A stretch of DNA of 64,000 nucleotides from Amphiduros pacificus. Its lineage: Eukaryota; Annelida; Polychaeta; Phyllodocida; Hesionidae. The number at the start of each line of letters is the position of its first letter. Position 1 is the first letter of the stretch. Below, piece after piece: positions 43,029 through 55,139 of the stretch. The notes beneath the pieces were generated by a model. That model saw nothing but the letters and a program-made list of their open reading frames with translations. It made no database searches and was not told where the DNA came from. Position numbers and translations under genes: made by a program. The stretch lies in contig OX439012.1 in assembly GCA_949316495.1 (NCBI GenBank), forward strand, positions 24,571,166 through 24,635,165, read 5' to 3'.

Positions 43029-46000
43029 ATGTCTCACGTATTGGAGGACAGTTACAAGGACCAAAAACCTCAACAACAATGTGTAGAAGAAAATGAGAGT
43101 GATAAAGTGAACCGTGAGAAATCTGATAAGCATGTACAGGTCAGTGGAGAGTGCACAGTAGCAGGTGTGCCAAACATGCCTCGTGGAGAAGGTCTTAATA
43201 AGAGAACAGTTGACAATGGAGAGTGTTTGGAAGGTTTTGTTTACCTTCGAAACATTTTGGATACTGTAAAGATTGATTTGGTTAAGCTTGCGCTCCTGTG
43301 CACAGAGGCCGGCTGCAAAGTACAGGGATGGGATACAGGCTTAAAAATCACCAGGTTTTCAGGTGAAACACAACTTTGTGAATTGAAAATTTCAGAGCAG
43401 GGAAATTACTGCTTCTTGGTTACGGGTATCAATGTGTCCGAGAGAATTGTACTTGATAACAGGGAACCAGACTACATAGTCAAACAACTCATGGGGCTAC
43501 GATTCTGTGAAGGAAATCGGGGGTTTGATTCACTGTGTCGAAAGATGAGTGGACAAGATTTGTGTTCTCTGAGGAAATCTGATAGCTCCGAGATAGTTAG
43601 CAAAGAGGAATTTTTCCTTGGCTCAAATACTATTCGGCATGTGGACTGTCACCTAATTGTCTTGAAATCAAAGGGAAGGAGAGAGAGATGTAAAGTTTGT
43701 GCAAAATACCGGATATGTCTGGCACGAAAACTCAGGAACATCGACAACCGGACCTCTGTGACACTGAATTCAGCCGTGCAGCATATTTACTTGAGTCGCG
43801 ATGAACTGCTTGAAAAAGCAGATTTGCTCAAAGAAAAAAATAAGGAATTGAGTGAAGCCTTGAAAGAGAAGTCACAAAGACTGACGGCCATGGAACATGA
43901 CCGGAATGCAATGAAGATTAAAGTGTCAAATTACGAGAAACAAGACAGAATGAAAAAGTCAAATCACTGGAAAGAATCTGAAAAAAATAAGAAAGTATAT
44001 CTCCATAAGAAAATAGAAAGGCTGCAGAAAAAGTTGGAAGAGTTAATAAGATTTGACGTATTGAACACATCAAAAGGGCCAAACACAGGTAAGTAAACAT
44101 CACTAGCTTCATCATCCATATTGCATTCCCACATCACTCACATGGCATCCCCACATCTCTCACAGGGCATTCCCACATCACTCACATGGCATCCCCACAT
44201 CTCTCACAGGGCATTTCCACATCACTCACACGGCATTCCCACATCACCCGCACGGCATTCCCACATCACTCACAGGGCATTCCCACATCACCCACATGAC
44301 ATTCCCACATCACCCGCATGGCATTCCCACATCACCCGCAGGGCATTCCCACATCACCCACATGGCATTCCCACATCACTCACATGGCATTCCCACATCA
44401 CTCACAGGGCATTCCCACATCACCCACATGGCATTCCCACATCACCCACAGGGCATTCCCACATCACCCACATGGCATTCCCACATCACCCACATGGCAA
44501 TCCCACATCACCCACATGACATTCCCACATCACCCACATGATATTCCCACATCACCCACATGGCATTCCCACATCACCCACATGGCATTCCCACATCACC
44601 CACATGGCATTCCCACATCACCCACAGGGCATTCCCACATCACTCACAGGGCATTCCCACATCATCCACACATTCCCACATCATCCACGCATTCCCACAT
44701 CACCAACATGCCATTCCCACATCACCCACGACATTCCCACATCACCCACATGACATTCCCACATCACCCACATGACATTCCCACATCACCCACAGGGCAT
44801 TCCCACATCACCCACAGGGCATTCCCACATCACCCACATGGCATTCCCACATCACCCACATGACATTCCCACATCACCCACATGGCATTCCCACATCACC
44901 CACATGGCATTCCCACATCACCCACATGGCATTCCCACATCACCCACAGGGCATTCCCACATCACCCACATGGCATTCCCACATCATCCACGCATTCCCA
45001 CATCACTCACATGGCAATCCCACATCACCCACATCCACACGGCATTCCCACATCACCCACAGGGCATTCCCACATCACTCACATGGCATTCCCACATCAC
45101 CCACAGGGCATTCCCACATCTCCTGCACGGCATTCCCACATCACCTACAGGGCATTCCCACATCACTCACATGGCATTCCCACATCACCCACAGGGCATT
45201 CCCACATCACCCACAGGGCATTCCGACATCACCCACAGGGCATTCCCACATCACCCACATGGCATTCCCACATCACCCACATGGCATTCCCACATCACCC
45301 ACACGGCATTCCCACATCACCCACATGGCATTCCCACATCACTCACATGGCATTCCCACATCACCCACATGGCATTCCCACATGGCATTCCCACATCACC
45401 CACATGGCATTCCCACATCACCCACATGGCATTCCCACATCACCCACATGGCATTCCAGCATCACCCACATGGCATTCCCACATCACCCACAGGGCATTC
45501 CCACATCACCCACATGGCATTCCCACATCACCCACATGGCATTCCCACATCACCCACAGGGCATTCCCACATCACCCACAGGGCATTCCAACATCACCCA
45601 CAGGGCATTCCCACATCACTCACATGGCATTCCCACATCACCCACAGGGCATTCCCACATCACTCACAGGGCATTCCCACATCATCCACGCATTCCCACA
45701 TCACCCACAGGGCATTCCTACATCACCCACAGGGCATTCCCACATCACCCACATGGCATTCCCACATCACCCACAGGGCATTCCCACATCACCCACATGG
45801 CATTCCCACATCACTCACATGGCATTCCCACATCACTCACATGGCATTCCCACATCACCCACATGGCATTCCCACATCACCCACATGGCAATCCCACATC
45901 ACTCACATGGCATTCCCACATCACCCACATGGCATTCCCACATCACCCACATGGCATTCCCACATCACCCACATGGCAATCCCACATCACTCACATGGCA

Positions 46001-49000
46001 TTCCCACATCACCCACATGGCATTCCCACATCACTCACATGGCATTCCCACATCACCCACATGGCATTCCCACATCACCCACATGGCAATCCCACATCAC
46101 TCACATGGCATTCCCACATCACCCACATGGCATTCCCACATCACCCACATGGCATTCCCACATCATCCATATTGCATTCCCATATCACTCATAGCATTTC
46201 CACATTGTTTATCCAGTTGGGGTGTAGCATTTATATACCTTCCACTTGGAGTGGACAATTGTGTTTAGTCACAACAGGTTTTAAAATACTCTAAATTATT
46301 CTGTGTATAGATATATATATCTCATTTTTGTTCATAATTAACGATATTCGTATTGCTCATTCCCGTTCAGCAAAGGTTTCGCTCCCCTGTATTCTTTTCT
46401 ACCTTTGTTCATCTTAGTTTTATTTCCAATATTCCAGCCAGCAGCCAGAAGTTCAGAATAGAAATGAAAACAATGGGATTTGACATTGAGAGCCCCCTAG
46501 TGAATGTTGGTGATACTATCTGCCAATGGGAGATAATGAAGATAGCACTGGGAATCAAGGACAACAGCCGCTTTGCACATTTTCTCCTGGACACCTTGTT
46601 GACAGTGTAAGTAGAACATTAACTATTTGACCTGATTAAGAACAGGATTTATGAAAGGTGTAGCATCTTGGCATATCATCCTTATATGGTAATGCCACTT
46701 TCTGGTCTTATGCATGCAGTGACCGGTTATTAATGGAATAATCTGCATAATGGTTACTTTTAGGAATCCGCACATCCCGTATATGATAGAGGAACTGAAG
46801 CCCGTGGTGTACGTGCTGCCACCTACTGGATGTGAGATAGGACCCTGGACACCCAGGACTGTTGCCATGAATCGGATGGAAAGTTCTAGCAACTTAATGC
46901 CGATGACTTCACTACGTCAATGGAATGTGCCAGGAAGTGACCTCAACCCTAACACTGCACAGGTGGGCTATGTCAACAGTATTGCAGTCTTCCCGATAAC
47001 CGCCGGACCGCCGGTCCTGACCGATATTTTTTGCCACGGTCCGGCATAACTTTTCTCAAAATTTATCCCTCGACAAGTTTGGCAGTCATTTTAAAAGTAA
47101 AACGTAAATTAGACTGGTCCCCCGCCGATACCGTGTCAAGAACACTCTGGATAAATAGTGCGCGACACCAGTCTAAACATAAAAACGAAGTGTCCGGGAT
47201 CCATCATTGTGCAATACATTAATATTTTCAATGCGAATGAATAGCGTCCGATCATTTTCGCGCCAAAAATAAGAGCCTGTCCCCGTCACTTCCGGTTTTC
47301 ATAATGGCGACCTCGTGTCTTATATGCGTATTTAAACATTATTAAACTCGCATTTTCTCGGACTTGTGCATACTTTAAACTTATTAAATGAAGGCGGACT
47401 ATTGCTGACACGTGTCAGAATATTTCAATGTGTAAAATAAAACAAAGATTTTAATTATATCGCCGTTTGGGAAGCTTGTACAATGTACCTGGACAATATG
47501 AGCGTATTTACTTTTCAAGCTGATATTCTTTCTTTTTTTACGGTCCGGTAAAAATGCTTTCGGTCCGGCCAAAAAGTCAGTTTTGCTGGACCAAATGTCC
47601 GTTGAAGGTCTGGTGACTATCGGGAAGACTGGTATTGGTTTAACAGTTGGAACCCAACACATGGTGTGACCAAACAAGGTCATGCATTGCATTGTGTGAA
47701 TGTATTTGGTCAGGCATAGTTGTTTTCATGGCGTTATTTGGCAATGCACACCTTGTGTATGACACTATATGGTCCCGCAATTGCCCAGTGTGCCCATATT
47801 TAGTGATATCAGTTTGAACCTGTGACTTTCAGGCAATATCCAGACTATTTTTCTAAAATCATGAACAGGGGCTATTTCATTTTTAGCTCTGCTGACTTTG
47901 TTAGCATAGGTTATGCAGTTAGTGGGGACATTTCCGTCATTCTGTCAGTCCATTAAAACTAAATCTGCACCTCTGAAATCACTGAACAATTTGTATGTAA
48001 AATATAGGCATATCAAGAGATCGATCATTTCGAAAATTTCCATTAGGCTCAATTTTTTTTCCAAATGACTTTAGTAATATAATGGCAAACAGTGAATAGA
48101 GTAAATCCTAAAAAAATATCATTTATAAAGCAATAAAGTCCAAAAACATTACCAAAAAGCATTGGTCAACAAAGCTGTTATACAGTTTGGGTTTTTCCAG
48201 CAATCTATATAAAATTGGAGCCTATATCAACAAATGACCTTATTTTGAAAAGTCAAAGGTCATCAAATAAGATGACTGCAATTAGTATTGAAGAGGTTTA
48301 ATTTGAGAACTCAAAATTAATCAAGAAACGCCCTTTTTGAAATCTCCCAAGTTGAATATGTAAGCTTGTCAAATTAAGCTATTTGATAGAGCACTGAATA
48401 TTATTCCTCTGAAACATGGAGGTTACCACTTTGACTGTAATATAGTTGTAGTCAGGTACCATTTGCCCCATCGAAGGCTGAAGGTAATTTAGAGAAATAC
48501 TGATTGTTCAGAGAAGGGTAGATGAAGTTGTGACATCCTCCCCAAAAGATAGGCCATTCATATAAGTTTCAATGTCAGGTTTGATGATGGTAGCTGGGGG
48601 ATTTATTTAGTATATAGGACCTTTACTCATCTATGTCAACATGCCAAGGAAATGAAACACATAGTAAAGACCTTTCTCTTTCTCTTGGAACAGGTGAACA
48701 GCAGAATGCGTCGTCATAGTGATAACGCATCACTACTGCACAATGCCACAAGCCAAAATGGAGAGAAAATACATCACTATAACAAAGGACATTCATTCCT
48801 TAGTAACAGTAACCGGGACCCAAGAGAGTACCATAGCAACCTGGTTCAACCAAACCACAATAGAGGTCACCTTGACCCTAACAGTAGGAATCCGATGCCA
48901 CTCTCAAACGTGCCACTGCCTGGAAACCAAATAACCTACCACAATGGTCAAGAAACTGGCCCTAGGAATCAAATAACTTTCCACGGCAACCAGATGCCTT

Positions 49001-51844
49001 TCTATGGTCACCAGATTTCTCATTATGACAATCATATGTCAAGCCCTCAAAGCCAAGATACCATGTATTTGATACCCAGCCATGTACCAGACCCTGATAG
49101 TGGTGGTATCAGGGGAGAGAAGCCAAGGCAAGATGGAGTCCAGATAGATGACCTTCCCTCAGTCAATACAGCAGGTTTGTTAAAAGATTATTTGACCTTA
49201 CCAGTCTTCCCGATAGTCGCCAGACATTCAATGGACATTCGGTCCGGCAAAGTTGACCTTTTTGCCGGACCGAAAGCATTTTTATCGGACCGAAAAAAAG
49301 AAAGAATAATACACGATTTCAGCGTGAAAAGTAAACAAACTACGCACATACCGTGCAAGGAACAAGCTTCCCAAACGGCGATATAATTAAAATAGTTGCT
49401 TTGTAATACGCATAGAAATATTCTGACACGTGTCAGCAATAGTCCGCCTTCGTGTAATAAGTTTAAATTATGCACAAGTCAGAGAAAATGTGAGTTTAAC
49501 AATGCTAAAAATATGAATATAAGACACGAGGTCGCCATTCTGAAAACCAGAAGTGACAGGGACAGGCTCTTATTTTTTGGCGCGAAAACGATGGAGCGCC
49601 ACCACAGTGTATTCATTCCCATTGAAATATTAATACATTGCGCAATGATGGATCCCTGACATTTCGTATTTACGTTTTACTTTTAAAATGACTGCCGATC
49701 TTATCGAGGGATAAATTTTGCACTTTTTTGAGAAAAGTTAGAATTTTCACAGAAATACATGTCGGACACGAGGTCCGACAACGGCGGAAAATATGCCGGA
49801 CCTTGGCAAAAAATATCGGTCAGGACCGGCGGTCCGGCGGTTATCAGGAAGACTGCCTTACAGTTCCACGATATCTAGAATTAGGAAGTCATCAAAAATT
49901 TCCAACAAAGAAGTCCTTTAATTAAAATTGAATAAAAAAGTCACTCAACTTCAAATTCAAAGAATTAATTTTTTGAAGGACATCATTTTTTCTTTCTTGC
50001 TGTACATACACTTATACAACTTTGCTAATAAACAACTTTGCTTTAGTATAACAATGGCAACATTGATAATTCAGATAACAATTCACTATTTCACAAAATG
50101 CATATCGGTTAAGATTTATTTTTTGACTAAGCAATGAAAATACTGGTTTTTTAAAAAGTACTTTTTTACTTTTGTTTTAACAGATTCTGATAATCTTGCA
50201 AAACCCCATATCCCAGCCTGGGTACAACTTCCACAGCCCAGAAGAATCGCAGAGGAAGAATCAGCCACTGTGGCCCCACAAACCAGCACAACTCCGGATA
50301 AAACACTCGAAAGTTCCACAGTGAATTCCTGGAGGCAACCCACAACAAATGCACAATCCAGTCTGACAGGGGAGACGGTTGCCATGGACGGTTGCCATGG
50401 AGAGAACAATGGACCAGATGATCTGGATATCAGCGAGATGATAAGCAGAGACATAGAATGTATTATGTATAGACCAGTGATTCAAAGCAAAGAGACTGAT
50501 TCAGTGCCGGTGGTTCATATTGAACAAGCATCTGACTGTCTCATGTCACATGACTGTCACATGACTGCTGGACAGCCTGAGGTTTGTCAGCCTGAACTAT
50601 TGCCTTATGCTATTGATATAGAAGATAGGTCAGAAAGTACAGTTGAGGCCAGTAATATGCAAGCTTATAAGGCACATTCCAAGTCCATGAAGGAAATTGT
50701 TGCACTCAGTTTAGACAGTGAAACAGAAATGGATATAAACTGTAATATTGTGAAGGATTTCAAAGAGGATTATAGCATGGATGTGAACAGCATGTCAGAA
50801 ATGGTGACCACAGAAGGCATGCAGGTGTCACTAGATGGCACCACTACTGTTGGGAACCCCCCACAGGCGACCCCCGGTGGTGGGAAAGAAAACAAGAAGA
50901 AACAAAAGAGAAGACATTTATGTCCAAAAATGGATAACTCTGAAAGCCTTTATGAAAATGAAAATAGAAAAACTGTTCTTCTTGAGGAAAGAATATGCAA
51001 TTTGTCAGATACAGAAGAACAACCTGGAAAAAAACGGAAAAGGAAACAAACATTTTCACCAAGGAAAAAACGTTTCTTGTCACCAATAGATTCAATGCCA
51101 TGCCAAGCAACAGAAATGCTGACGTCTCGCTGGGATGCAAAAAATAAAACTGATAACATCGAAAATGAGAGCACTATTAATTCAGTGGAAGATTGCACAG
51201 ATTCTAAGGGAAATGGAGAAGGAGCAGATGGGATGGGCATTTCAGCATATGCTGCTCATGTCCTGGAGAAGATGCAAGCAAGCTGTGCTGACACTCTTCA
51301 TAGAATCATGCAGAAAACAGACAGAAATCCTGCAGACCTTGAACCGGGACTAACTCAGCTCTCTAAACAGGAAGAACCGGGACTAACTCAGCTATCTAAA
51401 CAGGAAGAACCGGGACGAACTCAGCAGCTGTCTGAACAGGAGGAACTGGGACTAACTCAGCAGCTATCTAAACATGAAGAACCGGGACTAACTCAGCTAT
51501 CTAAACAGGAAGAACCGGGACGAACTCAGCAGCTATCTAAACAGGAGGAACTGGGACTAACTCAGCAGCTATCTAAACAGGAAGAACCGGGACTAACTCA
51601 GCAGCTTTCTAAACAGGAGGAACTGGGACTAACTCAGCAGCTTTCTAAACATGTAGAACCGAGACTAACTCAGCAGCTGTCTGAACAGGAGGAACTGAGA
51701 CTAACTCAGCAGCTATCTAAACAGGAGGAACTGGGGCTAACTCAGCAGCTATCTAAACAGGAAGAACCGGGACTAACTCAGGAGCTATCTAAACAGGAGG
51801 AACCGGGACTAACTCAGCTATCTAAACAGGAGGAACTGGACTAA
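43029..51844 (+). CDS. Novel multi-exon gene: Cys-rich segment, coiled coil and C-terminal GLTQQLSKQEE repeats
   Basis: Five coding exons join in phase: 42801-44088 (ATG 43029, directly after an in-frame TAG), 46438-46606, 46764-46962, 48694-49174 and 50184-51844. All sites are GT/AG, and the coding parts total 3,570 nt, that is 1,189 residues and a stop. Residues 204-231 have H-x2-C-H and C-x2-C (RCKVCAKYRICL), a possible zinc site; about 250-345 is a Glu/Lys-rich coiled coil. The pair 'RC..C.KYR' plus coiled coil recalls uncharacterised invertebrate proteins; I cannot name a family. Exon 5 is Asn/His/Gln-rich. Exon 6 has basic stretches (KKKQKRRH, KKRKRK) suggesting a nuclear protein, then 14 copies of an 11/12-residue repeat from about residue 1023. 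The repeat continues 3' of the stop (see the repeat entry). Function unknown. Confidence 0.75.
44112..46200. repeat. 22-bp minisatellite, about 2.1 kb, in intron 2
   Basis: Roughly ninety units of catggcattcccacatcacc plus 'ca', with variants (cagggcattcc, ctcac, gcaatcc) and a few short units. It starts 24 bp after the donor at 44089. The first and last units both read catccatattgcattccca, so the array grew between two flanking copies. As 22 is not a multiple of three, all three plus frames stay open and produce long His/Pro/Thr ORFs; none is a gene. Confidence 0.97.
46985..47631 (+). mobile_element. Non-autonomous DNA transposon, copy 1 (647 bp), 6-bp duplication
   Basis: The ends are inverted: cagtcttcccgata at the left and tatcgggaagactg at the right. 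The 6-bp sequence gtattg flanks both sides (46979-46984, 47632-47637). Subterminal regions are rich in ggtccggc/gaccggcggt. It lies in intron 4 of the 43-kb gene, starting 22 bp behind the donor. Superfamily not assignable; no transposase. Confidence 0.9.
47638..48693 (+). other. Rest of intron 4
   Basis: No further element recognised. The intron ends in tttctctttctcttggaacag before exon 5. Confidence 0.5.
49202..49855 (-). mobile_element. Non-autonomous DNA transposon, copy 2 (654 bp), inverted relative to copy 1
   Basis: Same element as 46985-47631 in the opposite orientation: its right end, read backwards, gives cagtcttcctgataaccgcc, and both copies share the interior phrases tcccaaacggcgatataatt, ctgacacgtgtcag and aatagtccgccttc. 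The 6-bp sequence ccttac flanks both ends (49196-49201, 49856-49861). It lies in intron 5, 27 bp behind the donor. Confidence 0.9.
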
Positions 51845-52247
51845 CTCAGCAGCTATCTAAACAAGAAGAACTGGGACTAACTCAGCAGCTGTCTGAACAG
51901 GAGGAACTGAGACTAACTCAGCAGCTATCTAAACAGGAGGAACCGGGACTAACTCAGCTATCTAAACAGGAGGAACTCGGACTAACTCAGCAGCTATCTA
52001 AACAGGAAGAACTGGGACTAACTCAGCAGCTATCTAAACAGGAGGAACCAGGACTAACTCAGCTATCTAAACAGGAGGAACTCGGACTAACTCAGCAGCT
52101 ATCTAAACAGGAAGAACTGGGATTAACTCAGCAGCTGTCCAAACAGGAAGAACTGGGACTAACTCAGCAGCTGTCTGAACAGGAAGAACCAGGACTAACT
52201 CAGCAGCTCTCTGAACAGGAAGTAATGGGACTAACTCAGCACAAGTA
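51341..52247 (+). repeat. 33/36-bp coding repeat array crossing the stop of the 43-kb gene
   Basis: About 25 units encode GLTQQLSKQEEL/P (12 residues) or the same without one Gln (11 residues). The annotated stop at 51842-51844 arises inside a unit where aactgggacta reads aactggacta, one G short. In the shifted frame the repeat goes on without a stop for about 11 more units and ends at a TAG at 52245-52247 (after LTQHK). All other length differences are whole codons, so the array has been kept in frame. This is either a real truncating indel or an assembly error. Confidence 0.9.
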
Positions 52248-53190
52248 GAACCAGGATTGGTCCCATTGTCATTGCATGGAATTATGCATGGTTATCTGGT
52301 GACCATATAAAATGCCAAAAGTTTGTGTGAGATTTATTTTCACCAAATATCTATTTGGTCATTCATAAACATGATCATGCACTGACTGTGATGTGCGAGA
52401 TGCAAAGTTTGCATGATAACATGGAGTGAGTCAAGTTTATGCATGACTATAGATGTTTGACTCCAACTCCTAAGGCCCTTTTTTATCAGACCTAAATGTA
52501 CTAAACCATTTAAAGTGGGAAAATATAATGTTTTGTCTCTAGTTTATGTTTGTTGATGCATGGAAAACAAAACATTTGATAGCATCTTGACAGAATCAGT
52601 AGACGGAATGGGTTATCTGTTTAAAACAATGAATAGATATACCACAACAGCAACAAAAATATGAATTTGTTTTTGCTTAACCATTCACTAGATTGCTCAG
52701 AAGAATATTCTTGGAAAGTAATTTGGTGCTTTTTTGGCATTTGTTAGTTATTTGAAGAACAAACCTGAATACTCAGGTTAAGTATTCACATTGCAGCATC
52801 TAGAAACAAGACATTTCATCTTTCCTATTCTTTGAAACAGAGACATTTAACACAGAGATTGGAAAGAAGCTGAAGTTCTGCATTATCGCTCAGGTGAACC
52901 GATCTCGTGGCGGTGTCACCGTCGCCATGGTAAATACTACATGTAGCCCTATAACACGGACCTAGATCCGGATTCACAGACTTGTGGAAATTATGACGAG
53001 AACTACTTACTTATCACATATCTATGTTAATTGTACATCAATGAAATCAACAATGGAAGAATTTGTGTGATAAATGCAAAACTAATTATCGCTGATCAGC
53101 AACAGTTGCATGTCTGAGTTGGATGGTGCACCGTGCTGACACCTAGTGGCAGACCTGCTGTTTCTGATCTCTGTTTAAATATCTCTGTAT
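52248..53190 (+). other. 3' flank of the 43-kb gene with a possible extra exon
   Basis: Presumed 3' UTR. At about 52841-52931 a segment behind the acceptor tttgaaacag encodes EIGKKLKFCIIAQVNRSRGG and ends at CCATG|gtaaat. It could be an alternative 3' exon of this gene, but no open join was established. Confidence 0.3.
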
Positions 53191-53199
53191 AGAATTATT

Positions 53200-53860
53200 C
53201 ATGCCAACAGAAATTTCTACTTTAGTTTAAATGCTCATTAAATATATGAATAGTAATTTCTAGTCTAGCTTTAATACTCATCAAATATATGAACAAAAAT
53301 TTCTAGTCTAGCTTGATACTCATTAAATATACAAACAGAGATATATATTCTAGTTTCATACTTGTCATATAGGTAAACAGAAATTTCTAGTCTATGTTAT
53401 ATAGAACAGAATTTATAGTCAAGCTTGATTATTCATTAAATATGTGAAGAGAAATGTATAGTCGAGCTTAAATCCCCATCAGTGATATGAACAGAAATAT
53501 ATATTCTGGCTTAAATACTTATCATGTACATGTAAGTGAACATAAAATATCTAGTCTCAATGCTCAAAATCTTTAAATGCTCAAAATAGGTGAGCAAAAT
53601 TTGTAGTCCAGGTTGAATACTCATAAAATGGTTAAACTGAAGAAATTACTAGCTGAGTCTCCTGTAAAATAGGCGAGTGGAAATTTGAAGTCTGGATTAA
53701 AAATTCTGCAAATATATGAACAGAATTTATTGTCTAGCTTGAATACTCATGAAAGATATGAACAGAAATTTAGAGTTTAGCTTTTGTAGCTTATGTAGTC
53801 TAGCTAAAATACTCAGCAAATATTTAACGTCAATTTCTAGCCAAGAGTTACATTTAAATA
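53200..53860. repeat. Degenerate ~45-55-bp tandem repeats
   Basis: About a dozen imperfect units built on atgaacagaaatttctagtc, tagcttgaatactcattaaa. Spacing and sequence vary, so the array is old. Confidence 0.7.
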
Positions 53861-55000
53861 AGATACTGATTTCAAAGTATTATTCAATCATATATCCAAA
53901 TGACCAGATATTAAAAGGTTAAGAAGTTAAAAGGTTAAGAAGTTAAAAGGTTAAGAAGTTAATTTTTATGGTCAATGAAAACCCATTACCAGGCATTTTT
54001 TGACAAGTAAGTCCTGGATTATGAAAATTTGAAAAATTGTAAATATTCTCTCATCTTTGTCAAATTTTATCAGTTGAATAAGTAATGTGAATTGATATTC
54101 CAGTGCTCAATTGGCAGAACCAATAGGGTCATTACATGTCAAGGTTAATATTTGTAGACAAATGTGTTAAAAGTTACCAATTTTTGTGATAGATATCGAA
54201 TATAAAACCAATACTGCATATGTTTATTGAAAAAACCAATATGAATTGATTTTATAATTGTGAACATTTCAAGTTTGAATATGAAAAAAGATGTGTGAAG
54301 TATAATGTTAATGAACCTCATTTGTGGCTTGATTTTTTAAAACATTTTTTCTTTTCTTTTCTTGGCCTTTTCTCACTTTCTGCAATTCTCCACTTTAATA
54401 TATGACATACTTTATATTTACTTTATTATATGACATACTTTATATTTCCTAAAAATATATGTTAAACATTTTATATGACTAAAACATTTTTGTTAAACAT
54501 TTTATATGACTAAAACATTTTTGTTAAACATTTTATATGACTAAAATTATTGTAGCACATAATAGCTATTTTTTCATTGTCTTCTTTAGGGAATGAACAT
54601 TATAAGTAATGGAAAAAATACTTTCTAATAACAATAACAATTATGATAAAATTTATATAGCACAGATACGAGACTATATCTGTTTATACCGCTTCTACCA
54701 GGTGTAGTGCTATAGAGGCAATTGTTTTGTTTATATTTTATGAGGGGCAAAGTTTACAGTGAAATAAAGGCAGGACAAAGTAGAAATTGCCAAATGTTTA
54801 AGTAGTGCTTTTGCCTGGTATAGATGTCAAGTATTGTTAAATGCAATAATGCGATGGTTATTAGAGTTTTTTAAGAGTTGCATTCTGTGGGCTTGTTATC
54901 TATTTTGTGAAATGTGTAGATTTTGATGTTGAACTGTCATAGTCTGCAAGCTCACTTCATAAAAACCTTTTGAATCAAAATTATATATTCTAATTAACCG
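53860..55000. other. AT-rich stretch with small local repeats
   Basis: Three copies of a 16-bp word (aaaggttaagaagtta) lie at 53915-53960, and three of tatgactaaaacatttttgt near 54470-54545. No gene is seen. Confidence 0.5.
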
Positions 55001-55007
55001 TTAAAGG

Positions 55008-55134
55008 ACAGGAAGGATGTCAACATCCACCACCAGCAAAATACAGGAAGGATGTCAACATCCACCACCAGCAAAATACAGGAAGGATGTCAACATCCAC
55101 CACCAGCAAAATACAGGAAGGACGTCAACGTCCC
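55008..55134. repeat. 35-bp minisatellite, 3.6 units
   Basis: The units acaggaaggatgtcaacatc + caccaccagcaaaat start at 55008, 55043, 55078 and 55113. The first three are identical. Confidence 0.95.
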
Positions 55135-55139
55135 CATTG

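Noticed and set aside
44121-46294. Very long overlapping ORFs (up to 498 codons) rich in His, Pro and Thr
   Set aside because: They are open only because a 22-bp minisatellite without stop words is read in three frames; they lie in an intron of a supported gene.
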